From contig NJFT01000215.1 of NCBI GenBank assembly GCA_002221725.1, positions 1 through 64,000 of the forward strand: 64,000 nucleotides of DNA, given 5' to 3'. Both the position numbers and the translations under genes were made by a program. How positions within the stretch are numbered: position 1 is the stretch's first letter; each line of letters starts with the position of its first letter. The notes below the pieces were generated by a model. The model was given only the letters and a program-made list of their open reading frames with translations. It was not told the origin of the DNA and searched no databases. Shown here one piece after another: positions 22,985 to 33,683 of the stretch. Source of the DNA: Scedosporium boydii (Eukaryota; Ascomycota; Sordariomycetes; Microascales; Microascaceae).

Positions 22985-23159
22985 GAAGAACTGGAAAAAA
23001 AAAAAAACTAGGTAGATATCCCTATGTTGGGCTGGAAGATATGTGTATGTGTGACGCGTGTCGCGTGTGGGATGGATGTGTTGAGTGTGTTGGTTGTGGG
23101 GCGAGTGCTCTTTATTCTTTATTTGCTGCTAGGCTCCACGGCTTTGCGAAGAGGAAACA

Positions 23160-23520
23160 GCTTCTCCTCTACACGACCGCTGGCCTTTGTGCCTCGGCCG
23201 CTACTCTCCTTACGACCTCCCTCTCCCGTCGATTTACTGTCTTCTTCTAGGATGCCACCTCTCTTGGAGTTCAACCCACGACCTCATGGCCGCTGGCCTT
23301 TGTGCCCCGGCCGCTACTCTCCTTACGACCTCCCTCTCCCCTCTACAGTCTTTCTTCTAGAATGCCACCTCTTGGAGTTTAGCGCGTTCTCCTCTACACG
23401 GCCGCTGGCCTTTGTGCCTCGGCCGCTGTTCTCCTTACAGGCTCTCTCTCCTGCCTTCTTCTAGGGTGCCACCTCTTGATTGAGTTCAACCCACGACCTT
23501 ATAGCCGCTGGCCGAGTAGA
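23160..23520. repeat. Minisatellite, ~112-bp unit, three full copies and a partial fourth
   Basis: Copies anchored on CCGCTGGCC start at 23177, 23290, 23402 and 23505 (spacing 113, 112 and 103). Each unit contains GGCCTTTGTGCC, CGGCCGCT(A/G), CTCCTTAC and a TTCTTCTAG-ATGCCACCTCTTGGAGTT block. It lies upstream of the recombinase gene, where it may form part of the promoter or recombination region. On the minus strand a GTCGTGGGTTGAACTC segment recurs that loosely resembles a tRNA B box. Confidence 0.85.
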
Positions 23521-23816
23521 GTGCTTGAGAGACTCCTGTTAGCAAATTGGACACTTCAGACTGATGGGCAAATTGAAATTCCTGTGGCAATGCTGCGGTG
23601 TGGCACTAGGATCTTGCGCGATGGAAGGCGCGACTCTTAGCTCCTTCCAACTTCCACCCACCTACTTACATTCTCTTTCCTCACAGATCCCACTGGTCCC
23701 TCTCTTATCCACCCTTTCTTCTCACTCACATTCCTTCTCCTCCAACCTAGTCACCGTTCGCTCTAGGCTAGAGAAGTGTGCCAACCCTCGACGCTTCTAC
23801 TTTACATCCGCTGGCC

Positions 23817-26800
23817 ATGCCGAACACTCGCTCAACTCTCTTGAAAGGGCAGTCTGCCCGTTCTTCGGCAGACCTCTCAATGGCAGGAGCCCAGCTGCAA
23901 GCCGTGCACGCCACCTCCCAGGGCGGCGACGAGGACTGGGACTCGGACGATCTAGAGATTCCGGAAGGGCCACAGGGCCGTTTTGCGAATGCTGGTGAGA
24001 AGAGTCTCGCAAAGTTTCTCGAGCACGCATTCGAGGACAGGCGATCGACCAAGGTCCTAGAGAAGCAGCTATCTCACAAAGCTAATTCCCCAAGTTCCGA
24101 GTATCAAAACTCCTTGTGGCACAACAGGTTTCAGAAGTTCCGAGAAGTGACGCTGAAGCTCAAGTACGTCTCACGTCTCACGCCTCCCTGGCGTTGTTTG
24201 CCGACCATTCGCTAACATTGCTCTCCTCTCCCTTAGTCCCGAAATGCCTCCCTCGGGCTCGCAGCTCGTCCGTTTCCTCTATGGAGTTACGGACAAAATG
24301 AAAACCTGGCGCAAGGATACCAACGCACTTTCATATTACACATTGGCGAATAGCATCCCTTGTATCGTCCAAAAGGCGGTCTTCAAGTGGCCGGAGTTCA
24401 AGCTTTCCGCCCATGAGAGATCCCACATCTGTGAGTTGCTGACGCTGCTTCCATCTTCAATTAGAAATTGGGAAACTAACACTTTCCGCGTAGTATCCGC
24501 CCTCCGAGATCTTCGCGAAAAGGGCATTCTCACCACCTCGCGTGCCCGAGAATCGCAATGGCTCACGAGCGACATCATAGAAATGATGACACGGACAATG
24601 CTCGCGAATGCCCTCAAGGACGGAACCAAGTGTTGGGACCTTACAATCTTCCGATGCATGGTATGCTTGTTGGTGTCGGCATGTTCCTGTCGCGGGGGGG
24701 ATATTGGCAGGTCTCCATTGTGGCAAGGGATGGAATACTTAGCGTGGGAGCATATCATGATTGTTGTTGACCCCGAGCATGGCCATCGGTATCAAGCTAC
24801 CATTTCGTTGAAGTACTGCAAAGGAGAGAAGTAAGTCCTTTTATTTACTCACTCCGGCGCGCTCAGTCGAGTGCCAAGACATTGACAGCTGTGTGCGTCT
24901 CACGCTGCGTCGCGGCCCGGAAACTGACCTGCATCTTGATAAATAGGACTCTACCTAACTCTCACGACATCGAATTGATCGAAATGAGAGATCCCGCTTA
25001 CGTGGTAGCCTGCCCTATCACTTTGATCCTCATTTTGGCACTCAGAATTGGGGCTGTCCCCGAAACGTCGTGGGAGGAGTTGCGTCGAAATGCCATTGCA
25101 AGGCCCAACAAGAGCATCGTGTGGTCACACCCCAAGAATCCCGTGGTCTGCGCCATGACGGCAGGTCTCGGGAGATATGTCGGGCTGGTTACTGACAAGC
25201 CAGGCGGTTGTTCTACCGTCTCGAACATTCTCAAGTACGCCAGCGATGGGTTAGGTCTCGTCACGAGGCCAGTTGTCCATGACATACGACGCGGAGCAGC
25301 TTACGAACATGCCATGTTGAAGAAGAGCGCCACATTTGACCTAGAGGCTGCTCGGCTCGAGCTGAACCACAACCACAAAACCTTCCATACTGGAACCACG
25401 GGGGACTACGTCGGTGCAACTGGGATCCCAACCTTCCACTTGCGAGTGCAGAACCCCCCGAAAATATCTACGAAACGCACCGTCCAAGTGGCGCCGCAAC
25501 CATATCGACAGCGCCGACTGACAGCCCAAGAGATTACTGATAGGTGTGTCTCTCTCGGTCTGGATACTTCCCAAAACAGCCGGGAAAAGGCCGGAGCCTC
25601 GCTTGCGGCAGAGATGCGTGAGGCCTGGGAGAAGGAGATGAAGCTTTGGTCCTCAACTGTTCCCGAACAGCAAGCGCAAGGTACAGACGTGCCACAAGCC
25701 TCTGCTCCCAATCATACAGAGACGATGGCGTCCGCTCAGTCTGCTATGTACGACGTCAAAATTAAGAGGACGCGAGAAGAAGTTGATGAACTTTGTCGAT
25801 TGGACGGTCTCGATCCTTCCATCCCAAGGAACAGAACCATGGCATGTAACAGGGCTTGCAAGAGGACACGCGCAGCTCGAGTTCAGGCGCTAGCGTCCAT
25901 CCAGCCTCGTACGAACAGCGGCAAAAAGATCAGGACCCAAGAAGAGGTTGACGAGCTCTGTCGATTAGAAGGTCTTGATCCTTCCATCCAAGGGAACAGA
26001 CGAATCGCGCGTAGGAGGGCTATCAAGAAGGGCCTAGAAACTCACGCTGAGAAACTGGAGTCCACCCAGCTTCCTATGAACCGCCCAAAAAAGATCAGGA
26101 CGCGAGAAGAGGTTGACGAGCTCTGTCGATCGGAAGGCCTCGATCCCTCCATCCAAAGGAACAGAATCATCGCATGTCAGAAGACTTTTGGGAGGACACG
26201 CGCAGCTCGAGTTCGGGCGCAGGCGTCCATCCAGCCTCCTACGGACGGCAGCAAAAAGAAGAGGAGGACCGAAGAAGAGGTTGACGAGCTCTGTCGATTG
26301 GAAGGTTTCGATCCTTCCATCCCAAGGAACAGACGAATCGCGCGTAAGAGGGCTCACAAGAGGATGTGTGCAGCTAAGAAGAACCAGGAGGCCTTAGCTG
26401 CTGGAGAAACATCGACCACCAGCCCCCATCCGGATCATGAACTCAGCCAGCTTGGAAGAGATTCTCAATCTGCCGAAGGCAGTAATGACGCTGCTACCAT
26501 GGCATGGGATGTGAGCCAGGAGATCGTTAGGGGCAGTGGAACCACCGACGACGAAACCACGGAAGCTCCTGACTTCATAGCCTCTGTTTACCCAGATCCT
26601 GACTTCATGGCCTCTGTTTACCCCGATCCAGAGCCAGAGGATGCCTGGCTTCCCGGTGGCAGGTACAACGAGGCCCTTGGCAGCACCGAAATTCGCGATG
26701 ACGAACCCACCGAAGACAGCGACCTCGTGACTGATAGTCTCGAGGTGGAGAAACTGGTCGACATCATCCATTCTGATTCCGACGAGCTTCTAGTCAGAGT

Positions 26801-27374
26801 TGTCGAGGCCGCTAAGGAGTTTGAAGAGCAGAAGACCACATACCAAGGAAAGTTGGACCTGTCAGTCTTGGAACGCGACGTGGACGAATTCGCAACCCTC
26901 CTCTCGAAACTCAATCTGTATAAGTATGCAACTCGCTCGCCAACCGACCTTCCACATTGCGCACGAACGGGAGGAAGTCGTGATCCGCCCGCTAGATTCA
27001 CATTCTATTGCCCAGTTGAAGGCTGCACATATGCGACCATTCAAGCAGCGGACTGGGTCGAAAAGCACCTTAGAAGCTGTGCGGCCAAGCGAACAGTCAC
27101 CTCGGAGCGTCCTCACCAGTGTCCTCAGTGTCGTCTAACATTCAAAACTGTGACATGTGTTAAGCGACATATGAGGGAGACACACACCTTCCGGCCCAGG
27201 CGATGCAGCGTCGAAGGATGTAGTAGCCAGGAGATTTTCAACAGCGTCAGGGCACTCAACTGGCATCGCAAACGGTATTGCAATGGTCAAGGTGGAGCGG
27301 TCAACGGGGTGTTGGATCCCGAGCTTGGAGCTCGCGGGGACGACGCCAACTCGGAGTCATTCCTCGAATCCTAG
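23817..27374 (+). CDS. Tyrosine-recombinase-like protein with 55-residue repeats and zinc fingers
   Basis: Likely the integrase of the element. Exons 23817-24163, 24237-24430, 24494-24830 and 24947-27374 give 1101 residues with no internal stop. A candidate catalytic set fits tyrosine recombinases: Arg247 in ACSCRGGDIG, His404/Arg407 in VVHDIRRGAAYEHA, His434 in LNHNHK and Tyr447 in TGDYVGA. In between, CPITLILILALRIGAV resembles the DUF3435/Starship-captain layout. Residues ~565-785 hold four tandem repeats (EEVDELCRLEGLDPSI-x-RNR, then R/K-rich). An acidic region with a duplicated SVYPDPDF/SVYPDPEP follows, and three C2H2-like zinc fingers lie at ~981-1080 (CPVEGC, CPQCRLTF…HMRETH, CSVEGC…HRKRYC). 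The intact frame suggests recent activity. No close family can be named without a search. Confidence 0.8.
25764..26420 (+). repeat. Intragenic tandem repeat, four copies of 165-168 bp
   Basis: Copies anchored on GAAGAGGTTGA(C/T)GA begin at 25776, 25941, 26106 and 26274. Each encodes about 55 residues: EEVDELCR, then GLDPSI(P/Q)-NR, a basic helix, a linker ending P-x-K-K. Copies 1 and 3 share the TRAARV-A-ASIQP segment and copies 2 and 4 share RRIAR-RA, suggesting duplication of a two-unit block. Confidence 0.9.
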
Positions 27375-28168
27375 CTCGAACATCCCTACTTCGTAGCTGG
27401 GTTTCACGGACAAGTGGGGAGGGAGGAGAAATGTTGCCTGTCACGGGACTGGAAGAACGGCGCTCTAGCATCGTGCTAACTAGATGGCGTTTGCGTTACT
27501 GGGTGGTATCGGGTTAAACTGGAGGATATACGTTTAATATTTTCTTAGAGCTGGTCGTTTTTATTGGGCCGCGGAGTTTTGCGGAAAGATGGTAAAATTA
27601 TTTAAGGAAAAGAAGAAAAAAAAGGAAAAAAGAACAGTATCCTAACTTATAACCTAGCTCTTTTATTTACCTCTATATAGCTTATAATTCTATATAATTA
27701 TATATTTTCATTATTTATAAAATACTCTCTGCTCACACTGATTTTGATGTGCGCGAGTAGAACTCCAGGAAAGCTTGAAGCTTTGCGGAGTTCGTATGTT
27801 GAAATTGGAATGGCTGAAATGCCATCCCAATTTTGATTTCTTCATCTCAGTTCCCATTTCTTTTCCCGTTTCCTTTCCCATTTCTGACGGCAACCTCGCT
27901 CCCCCTCCACTTTTACACCAAACACCCCTGAGCCCCACTGAAGAGTAGCTACTTTCGAAAAACCACTTCTGAAATCAATGAAATATTGCTCAAAAAGAAA
28001 AGGGGAGAAAAAAAAAGTCAGCAATAAATCCGTATTATTCTTCCCAAATAGCTTGGGTATGAAATTTTTTCGTGTTTCTGTTATGTTGGAAATAGGGGTA
28101 TGGAATAGAAGAGAAAAGGGGGGGGGGAACCGATTTGAACTTGCTCAAGCTGCGCTTTCCCGATAACT
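27375..28168. other. AT-rich tail of the element
   Basis: After the recombinase stop, base composition drops to very AT-rich (27590-27725), then mixed sequence with A and G homopolymers up to the cupin junction. No gene. The composition could reflect repeat-induced point mutation of an older segment. Confidence 0.5.
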
Positions 28169-28822
28169 ATGATGGATTGAGCCCTGGTAGAAGGGTGTCA
28201 CCTCGAACTTGTTGACGGTGTTGCGGATGGGTTCGGCGCCGTTCTCGGGGACCATCTCGGTGACGAGGCTGCCTTCGATGACGAGCTGGAGTTCGGCAGA
28301 GCGGGGGTGGACGTGGAAGGTGTTGATACCGCAGGCTGGAATTGGGACTGGTGTTAGAGACGGAGCTGTTCTCAAGGAGAGAAAGTGGGCTTTGGTAACT
28401 TACGGGCTATCCTGCCGATGGCCATGGCTGCGTTGGTGCCGACAAGGGCTGGGAAGGTGGCGCGGTTGGCCAGCTTGACGCTACCGCCTTGACCCTCCGG
28501 GATGTCATCGGGGGTGAGGTTGAACTTGAAGTCCTCGGGCTTGGTGAGGATCTTAAATCGGTCGGCAGCACTATATTGGTGTTAGTCCTCGGTGCTTTTC
28601 GTGACTTGCTTTTCTTTTTTTTTTTTTTTTGCTTTCTCCCCCCCTTGGTGAAGTAGTGGCCACTTACAGAGGAGCAAGAAGGAGCTGCTGGGTAACGGAG
28701 AGAGCGTCGGCCGGAGGAGCCTGGTTGTTGTCCTGTCGGCGCTCGTGGAAGGAGCCTGGGGCGGCGAGGACGGAGGAGGTAAAGGCGAGGATGAGAGTGG
28801 CGGCGGTGGAAGTCAAACGCAT
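28169..28822 (-). pseudogene. 5' part of the split cupin (spherulin/germin-like) gene
   Basis: Exons 28822-28668, 28570-28404 and 28335-28169 encode 163 residues. A signal peptide (MRLTSTAATLILAFTSSVLA) and an RR/Q pro-like segment are followed by a cupin domain with the first metal motif THFH-type NTFHVHPRSAELQL (His, His, Glu), and VTPFYQGSIHH, the start of the second motif. The sequence then enters the inserted element: it reads SYRESAA and stops, with no family resemblance. The rest of the gene lies at 22146-22412. The gene would have encoded a secreted 251-residue cupin. As it stands, the product lacks the last strands and the second-motif Asn and is probably non-functional, unless the 5.76 kb is removed by excision. 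Confidence 0.85.
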
Positions 28823-29024
28823 TTTGGCCGATTTAGACGCGGATATGAATAGAAAATGAAAGGGAATAGAGTGAGTGTCAAGGTCGTAGGGAATAAGACA
28901 AATTAGAGAGATACTAGGTTTATTGTAAATCAGAGAGACTGAAGGGATGAGGCTTCTTGGTTGGTGATAATGCGAACACTGGTGATGATGACTTAAAAAG
29001 ATGGCCATCTGAGTGATTCCTCGT

Positions 29025-29037
29025 TCATTTATATACA
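29025..29037 (-). promoter_or_regulatory. Possible TATA box of the cupin gene
   Basis: TGTATATAAATGA on the minus strand, about 200 bases upstream of the cupin ATG. Position is plausible for a promoter with a long 5' leader. Confidence 0.35.
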
Positions 29038-29059
29038 CCATTTGCACTCGACGATGGCC

Positions 29060-32000
29060 AACCCTTTACGAGGGCTGTGAGGCATCGCCGGCTCCTTGAG
29101 ATTCCGTCCTTAGTTCTCACCACCCAACGACATCGTCACATCCAACAGGGCAAGACACAGACCCAGCCCAGTGGAAGACCGCCCCCAAAACCATTGAGGG
29201 ATGACGACAAGAATAGACGCCAGGAACCGCCATCATCACGGGGCTGCGCTTCGGCGGCTAGGGCCCGGGAATTTGAGTTTCCGGAGTGCTGCTCCGCCCG
29301 GAAGGGACTCGAGCCGAGTGGAAAATGACAAAGAAGGATGTGTTGGAATCTTTCTGTCGAGAAGAAATCGTGTGTGTGTGGGCTGGGGAAGTGTGCGTGG
29401 CGGAGCCCAACTGCCAGAACGGATTAGGAACATTTGATTCCTGCAGCACACCCAACCTTCGAGCTGGTTGGGCGTTGGAGCAAAATCCTCCAACTCTATT
29501 CGACACACACATCGCTGGGTGAGTGGTTGCTGACCATTAGGCTTGGAGGATGCAAGATCAAATCCTTCTCACTGCCCTGGGCGGTAGGGGACATCAGCGG
29601 CTGAGATCTGAGAGTGAGGGACGTGTCAATGTTCTTTCTTTAGAAGATTCTGCATATGACCAAAATGCGCCGTCATTGAAGCACAGCTGGGAGGACCACA
29701 GCAATCACTGCGTTTTTCCCCCATTCCTCAGAGAGCGTAGCGAGAGGAAGAGAAAAAAAAAAACCTTGGGTTTCGGTGTTCCTTAAACAGAAGAAACAGT
29801 AGACCGCATCGAGTCAGATTATCATTCCCGCTTCGTGCTCCAAGACAACTTAAAAATGTTTCGGAGGAAATGTTTCGAAACTTTGTTTCTTCCTCAGAGC
29901 CCCAAGCGTCCGGATTTGGATGGCTTCGGCCCCCAAGATCGGATTGTTCCTGGATGTCGCTGTCAATGTCGCCTCAGCCTTCCGGATCTGCGTCGATCCG
30001 TACATCGTCTCGTCTTTACGAAGTCGTTGGTAGGGCCGCCACGCTTCCACACCACAGGACAGTGACATTCAAGCCTTCGGATTCCATAAATTCCAGTTCT
30101 AGAAATCCTGAGAGCGAGTGAGAGTGAGAGTGAGCTAGTGTGAGGGTCAGCGCTTCCATGAGTGGTGTGTGTGTTGGTTGGCAGCACAGCCACGAGTTAA
30201 TTTTGGCATCAAATCCAGTGAGAAAATAGTCAAAATAATACGTCGTAGATACTAGCAACGGATTCGTCCTAGTACAAATCGAGCTCAAATCGAGTTTACA
30301 TACAAAGGTAGGCAGCAAGTCATTTTGCATATGCTGTTGCGGGATGCCGGACTTGGTAAACAGCAAGGGCACCTCTTAGAGCTCGCTCTGCTTTCTCTCC
30401 TCTCGGCGTTCTTCCGAGTCACACGACAACGGGCTTCAGTTCAAATACACTCGTAATGACTTCGTGGATCAAAACATGCACGTGGCGAGGGAGACAGGAA
30501 CGTAACCCAACTGCCATCGGTCTGGTAGTGGGAGCGGGTATCGCGGGCATGATCCGAAATGTGACCTCCGATCGCTTCGGGTGATACGTTGCGTCTTAGT
30601 TTTCAAGTCTCGATATCGGCAGGTAAGGGACGAGAGGAAATACTGATGAACAGCTTCAAATAGCCGTCACTGCTTGAGCCGACTGGCTGGATGGATGCAT
30701 ATTCGACGGGAAAGACAAGGAACAAAATAATAAAATAACAAAGTAATATATCTGCATTTAGCCAAAGCAAGATGGAATCGGGTCGAGTATGAAGGTAATA
30801 ATCCTCCTCTCCGACTACGGACGGCTGCGATGCGATCCAAATGGCGGTATTGCCCGCATAGTATCGCTTGGTCACTCAGGCATCATCAATCTAAGCGGCC
30901 TGCAAGTGGTAATGGCATTCATCCTGGGTTCTGGGAATCGGCGGACGGCTGGGTGGAAAGCAGAAGTCGCGATGTTCCCGGCCGGGTCCTTGCTTGGATG
31001 ATCGTCCAAACGGCCAAATGTTTTCGTCGATCATTGGTCTTTCAATGATTAGGAAAACACGCGAGATGAAAAACTTCCGTCTTTCTGTCATTATTCCTAG
31101 CCTTGCGTGGGGAGAGCGGAGAGACAATATCGGCCTGGTAACGTACAATATCGTAGTATTGGCTGTCCTCGGCCCTATTTTTTTCGACGTTTCGGCAGTG
31201 TTGCAATTGCTTCTTCGCTTCGTGTCAGATCGTAGGAGCTCTGCCTCCTGCTGGGATCAATTCATCACATCACCTTCCTCTCCACCACTGGGCAGACATC
31301 ATGAGTTCATGACGGTGGAATGTGGATTCCTGCCTCTTAGTGCACATATAGTGCACTTCTTAACGGTGAACTGGTCAGATCGTTGCCTCCTCGGGCCTTA
31401 GGCTGCGGCTAAGGCGAATGAACCCACAGCAGAAAATGAGAAGAGCGAACGATTTCACGATAACTCCCCGCCGGTTTCTGAGGTAATTCCTGCGTGTGAA
31501 AGGAGACCCTAGGACGTTAGCCAATTAAGAGAAGACCTGAAATTTTTAATCATCTTAGCGGCAGGGACGAGTCAAAGTCGTGGAGAAGACGAGAGCATCA
31601 GCAGGCCCTAATGCAGGACGACGGCTTGACTTGTACAGCAGCAGCATTACTGCGAGGTACTCCGTACGGCGCCGTTAGTGATGCGCAGAGCCTGTCACTT
31701 GATGCATGAGAGACACTTCGAAGTACACGATGGCATGATAAGTACACTGGTAATCTGAGGTGTAAAAAAGGACAAAGATCAGTCCGCGTCAGAATTGCTG
31801 CTGCCGATCTCACTTGGAGACGAAATGAACGTCGAAAATTTTGTGCCGCCGAACATAACAATCCCAATGTTAATCCGGTCCTAACATCGGCTCAGAAAAC
31901 AATTGAATGAAATGCCCAAGGACACTCACCGTGAAGCCCGGCGAGAATTTCAGCAAACCACGGCTGAGGTAATAATCCTTGAAATTCCACAGCCCAAACC

Positions 32001-33683
32001 ATGTTCTTGGTGCCATGTGGTCTGCCACGACACCCTCGCCAATGGTGCACTGCAGTCCATCGTGGCTCCCACCATCGTGGTCCAATTACCGAACGGCGAC
32101 ATGACATTGATCCCTGCTCTGCGAGTGCTTGTCTGGACTTGCTAAAATTCAATATTTGCAGTCGCCATTGGGCTGGTGGATTGTGCACTTATATTGTGGT
32201 CGACGCCTCTTGAGTATCAGAGGAAGGTGGAAGAGAGCATGTTAAGCCCTGAGGGGAGGGGAGGAAATGAGCGCCTGCCCTTGGTTGGCTGTGCATCAAG
32301 TCCAAAATGTCCAAGTGCCAGAATGCTCATTTCGTTTGTACCTGCTCCGGCCCAAGCTCAATTTGCGATCCAATCCTGATTGGTCCCTGCAGCCCTGGGT
32401 ACCTGGCTAGCCTTTTAAGCTCCTGCGAGGTACCTGAGCTACTTCGGTACCTCATCTCATTTTCCGGCCCCGCGACCCAATCATTCGAGCCGATCACCCG
32501 CAGATCCCTGTCTTTGGGTGGGGCGGGACGACGAGAAAGAAAGAACTGTCGAGATTTCTCCAGGGGTTATGGGGGGTTATGCTTGCCCCAGAAACAGAAA
32601 ATTGGACCATTTTCACTCTCAAAGTACACTGAGAAGTACTCCTTAGTACAAAAGTACAGTATGGACTTCTTAGACCACTCGGGCTTTCCCCTTTATCTGC
32701 TTATGGGTAGGCGCGGGTCAGAGAAATAGCCCTGAGACGAGGCCTGTACCCCCTTGTTCTCGACGTGTGCTAAATCGTTCGAGGTACCCAAGGATACCAC
32801 CATGACTACGTCGTTTCTTGTTCCTGACGTGACCCTTCTATGCGGGCCAGTGTACTGCCATGTATAGTTACGGTTTTGATGATTTCCTTGTACTTCGTTG
32901 CTTCAGGTTGTTAACCCGCCGACGCCCAGTTGTACTCGGAGGAGTAAGTATACTCCGCCACTACATACGCGAACGGAAAGCTGTGCGGCAGGACCCAATC
33001 TGGAGTTACCCTCTTCAAAGCCACCCCCGTCAACTCTTCGCCTGGCTGTGGCTAACGCTGGCTCCTACAGGTCCAAAGGGATATGAGATGGAGACCAGGC
33101 CAAAGGATTTTCTCCTGTCATCCTATCCCTTCTTCTGCCTCCCCTCATCATCCTGGTCCTATCCTCGCTCATTTTTGTCCACGCTCCTTCCCCTGTACAG
33201 AGTACATGCCATTCATTTTCTCCCCGTTTTCGTTCACTTTTTCTCGCTCGCGTTGTTGAGATTTCTGCTTTACCACTTCACCCCGACACTCATTTGCCGA
33301 AGTGCTCGAGATTGCCCAACGCTCGTCTGACCGTGTCCGTGATAAGTCTCTCGTTTACACCTCGTCAAACCTACGGATCGGAATCGAACGACACCCAACA
33401 CCTCGAGTCTCGCGCCAAGAATATCTGACTTGCACATCTAGGAGCCACATGGTGCTCACTGCTTTTTGATAACCTCGCCTCGTCAAGAAACTTGCTTCAA
33501 CTTACATGAATTTTACGCGATATACCCAACCAAGCCTTCGTTTACTCAACAAGAATCTTTCCTGATATCACGCGCGAGCCGCGCTTGACGAGCAGTGTCC
33601 CTGCGTCATTGTTGGAGTCCAATTAGCTCCGACCCTTTCTCTCTCTCACTCTTCACGCACGCCTACACGAAGTTCGATCCGCG
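29060..33683. other. Long gene-poor region between the cupin and SUN genes
   Basis: About 4.6 kb with no frame that looks like a real protein. It contains a GAGTGA microsatellite (30112-30140), and a cluster of GTAC-type short palindromes: GTACTCCGTACGG (31658), GGTACCTGAGCTACTTCGGTACC (32430-32455) and an AAGTAC/AGTACT series (32620-32655). The last 350 bases are T/C-rich and are probably the SUN promoter and 5' UTR. Confidence 0.45.

Larger units (their letters stand above)
22413..28168 (+). mobile_element. ~5.76 kb tyrosine-recombinase element inserted in a cupin gene
   Basis: The interval is bounded on both sides by halves of one cupin gene that fit codon to codon (…GSIHH at 28169, QFNPN… at 22412). 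It carries, left to right: a (TTCTTGG)3 run, A/T and CAT/CAC simple repeats, a short coding-like stretch, a minisatellite of about 112 bp units, one intact recombinase-like gene (23817-27374) and an AT-rich tail. I see no terminal inverted repeats and no target-site duplication of useful length; that suits integration by a tyrosine recombinase better than by a DDE transposase or LINE. Resemblance is to fungal Crypton or DUF3435/Starship-captain elements, but it is small and has no other obvious cargo. End positions are uncertain by about 5 bases. Confidence 0.8.

Noticed and set aside
32860..33330. 156-codon plus-strand frame upstream of the SUN gene
   Set aside because: Leu/Phe/Ser/Pro-rich reading of a C/T-rich promoter or 5' UTR.
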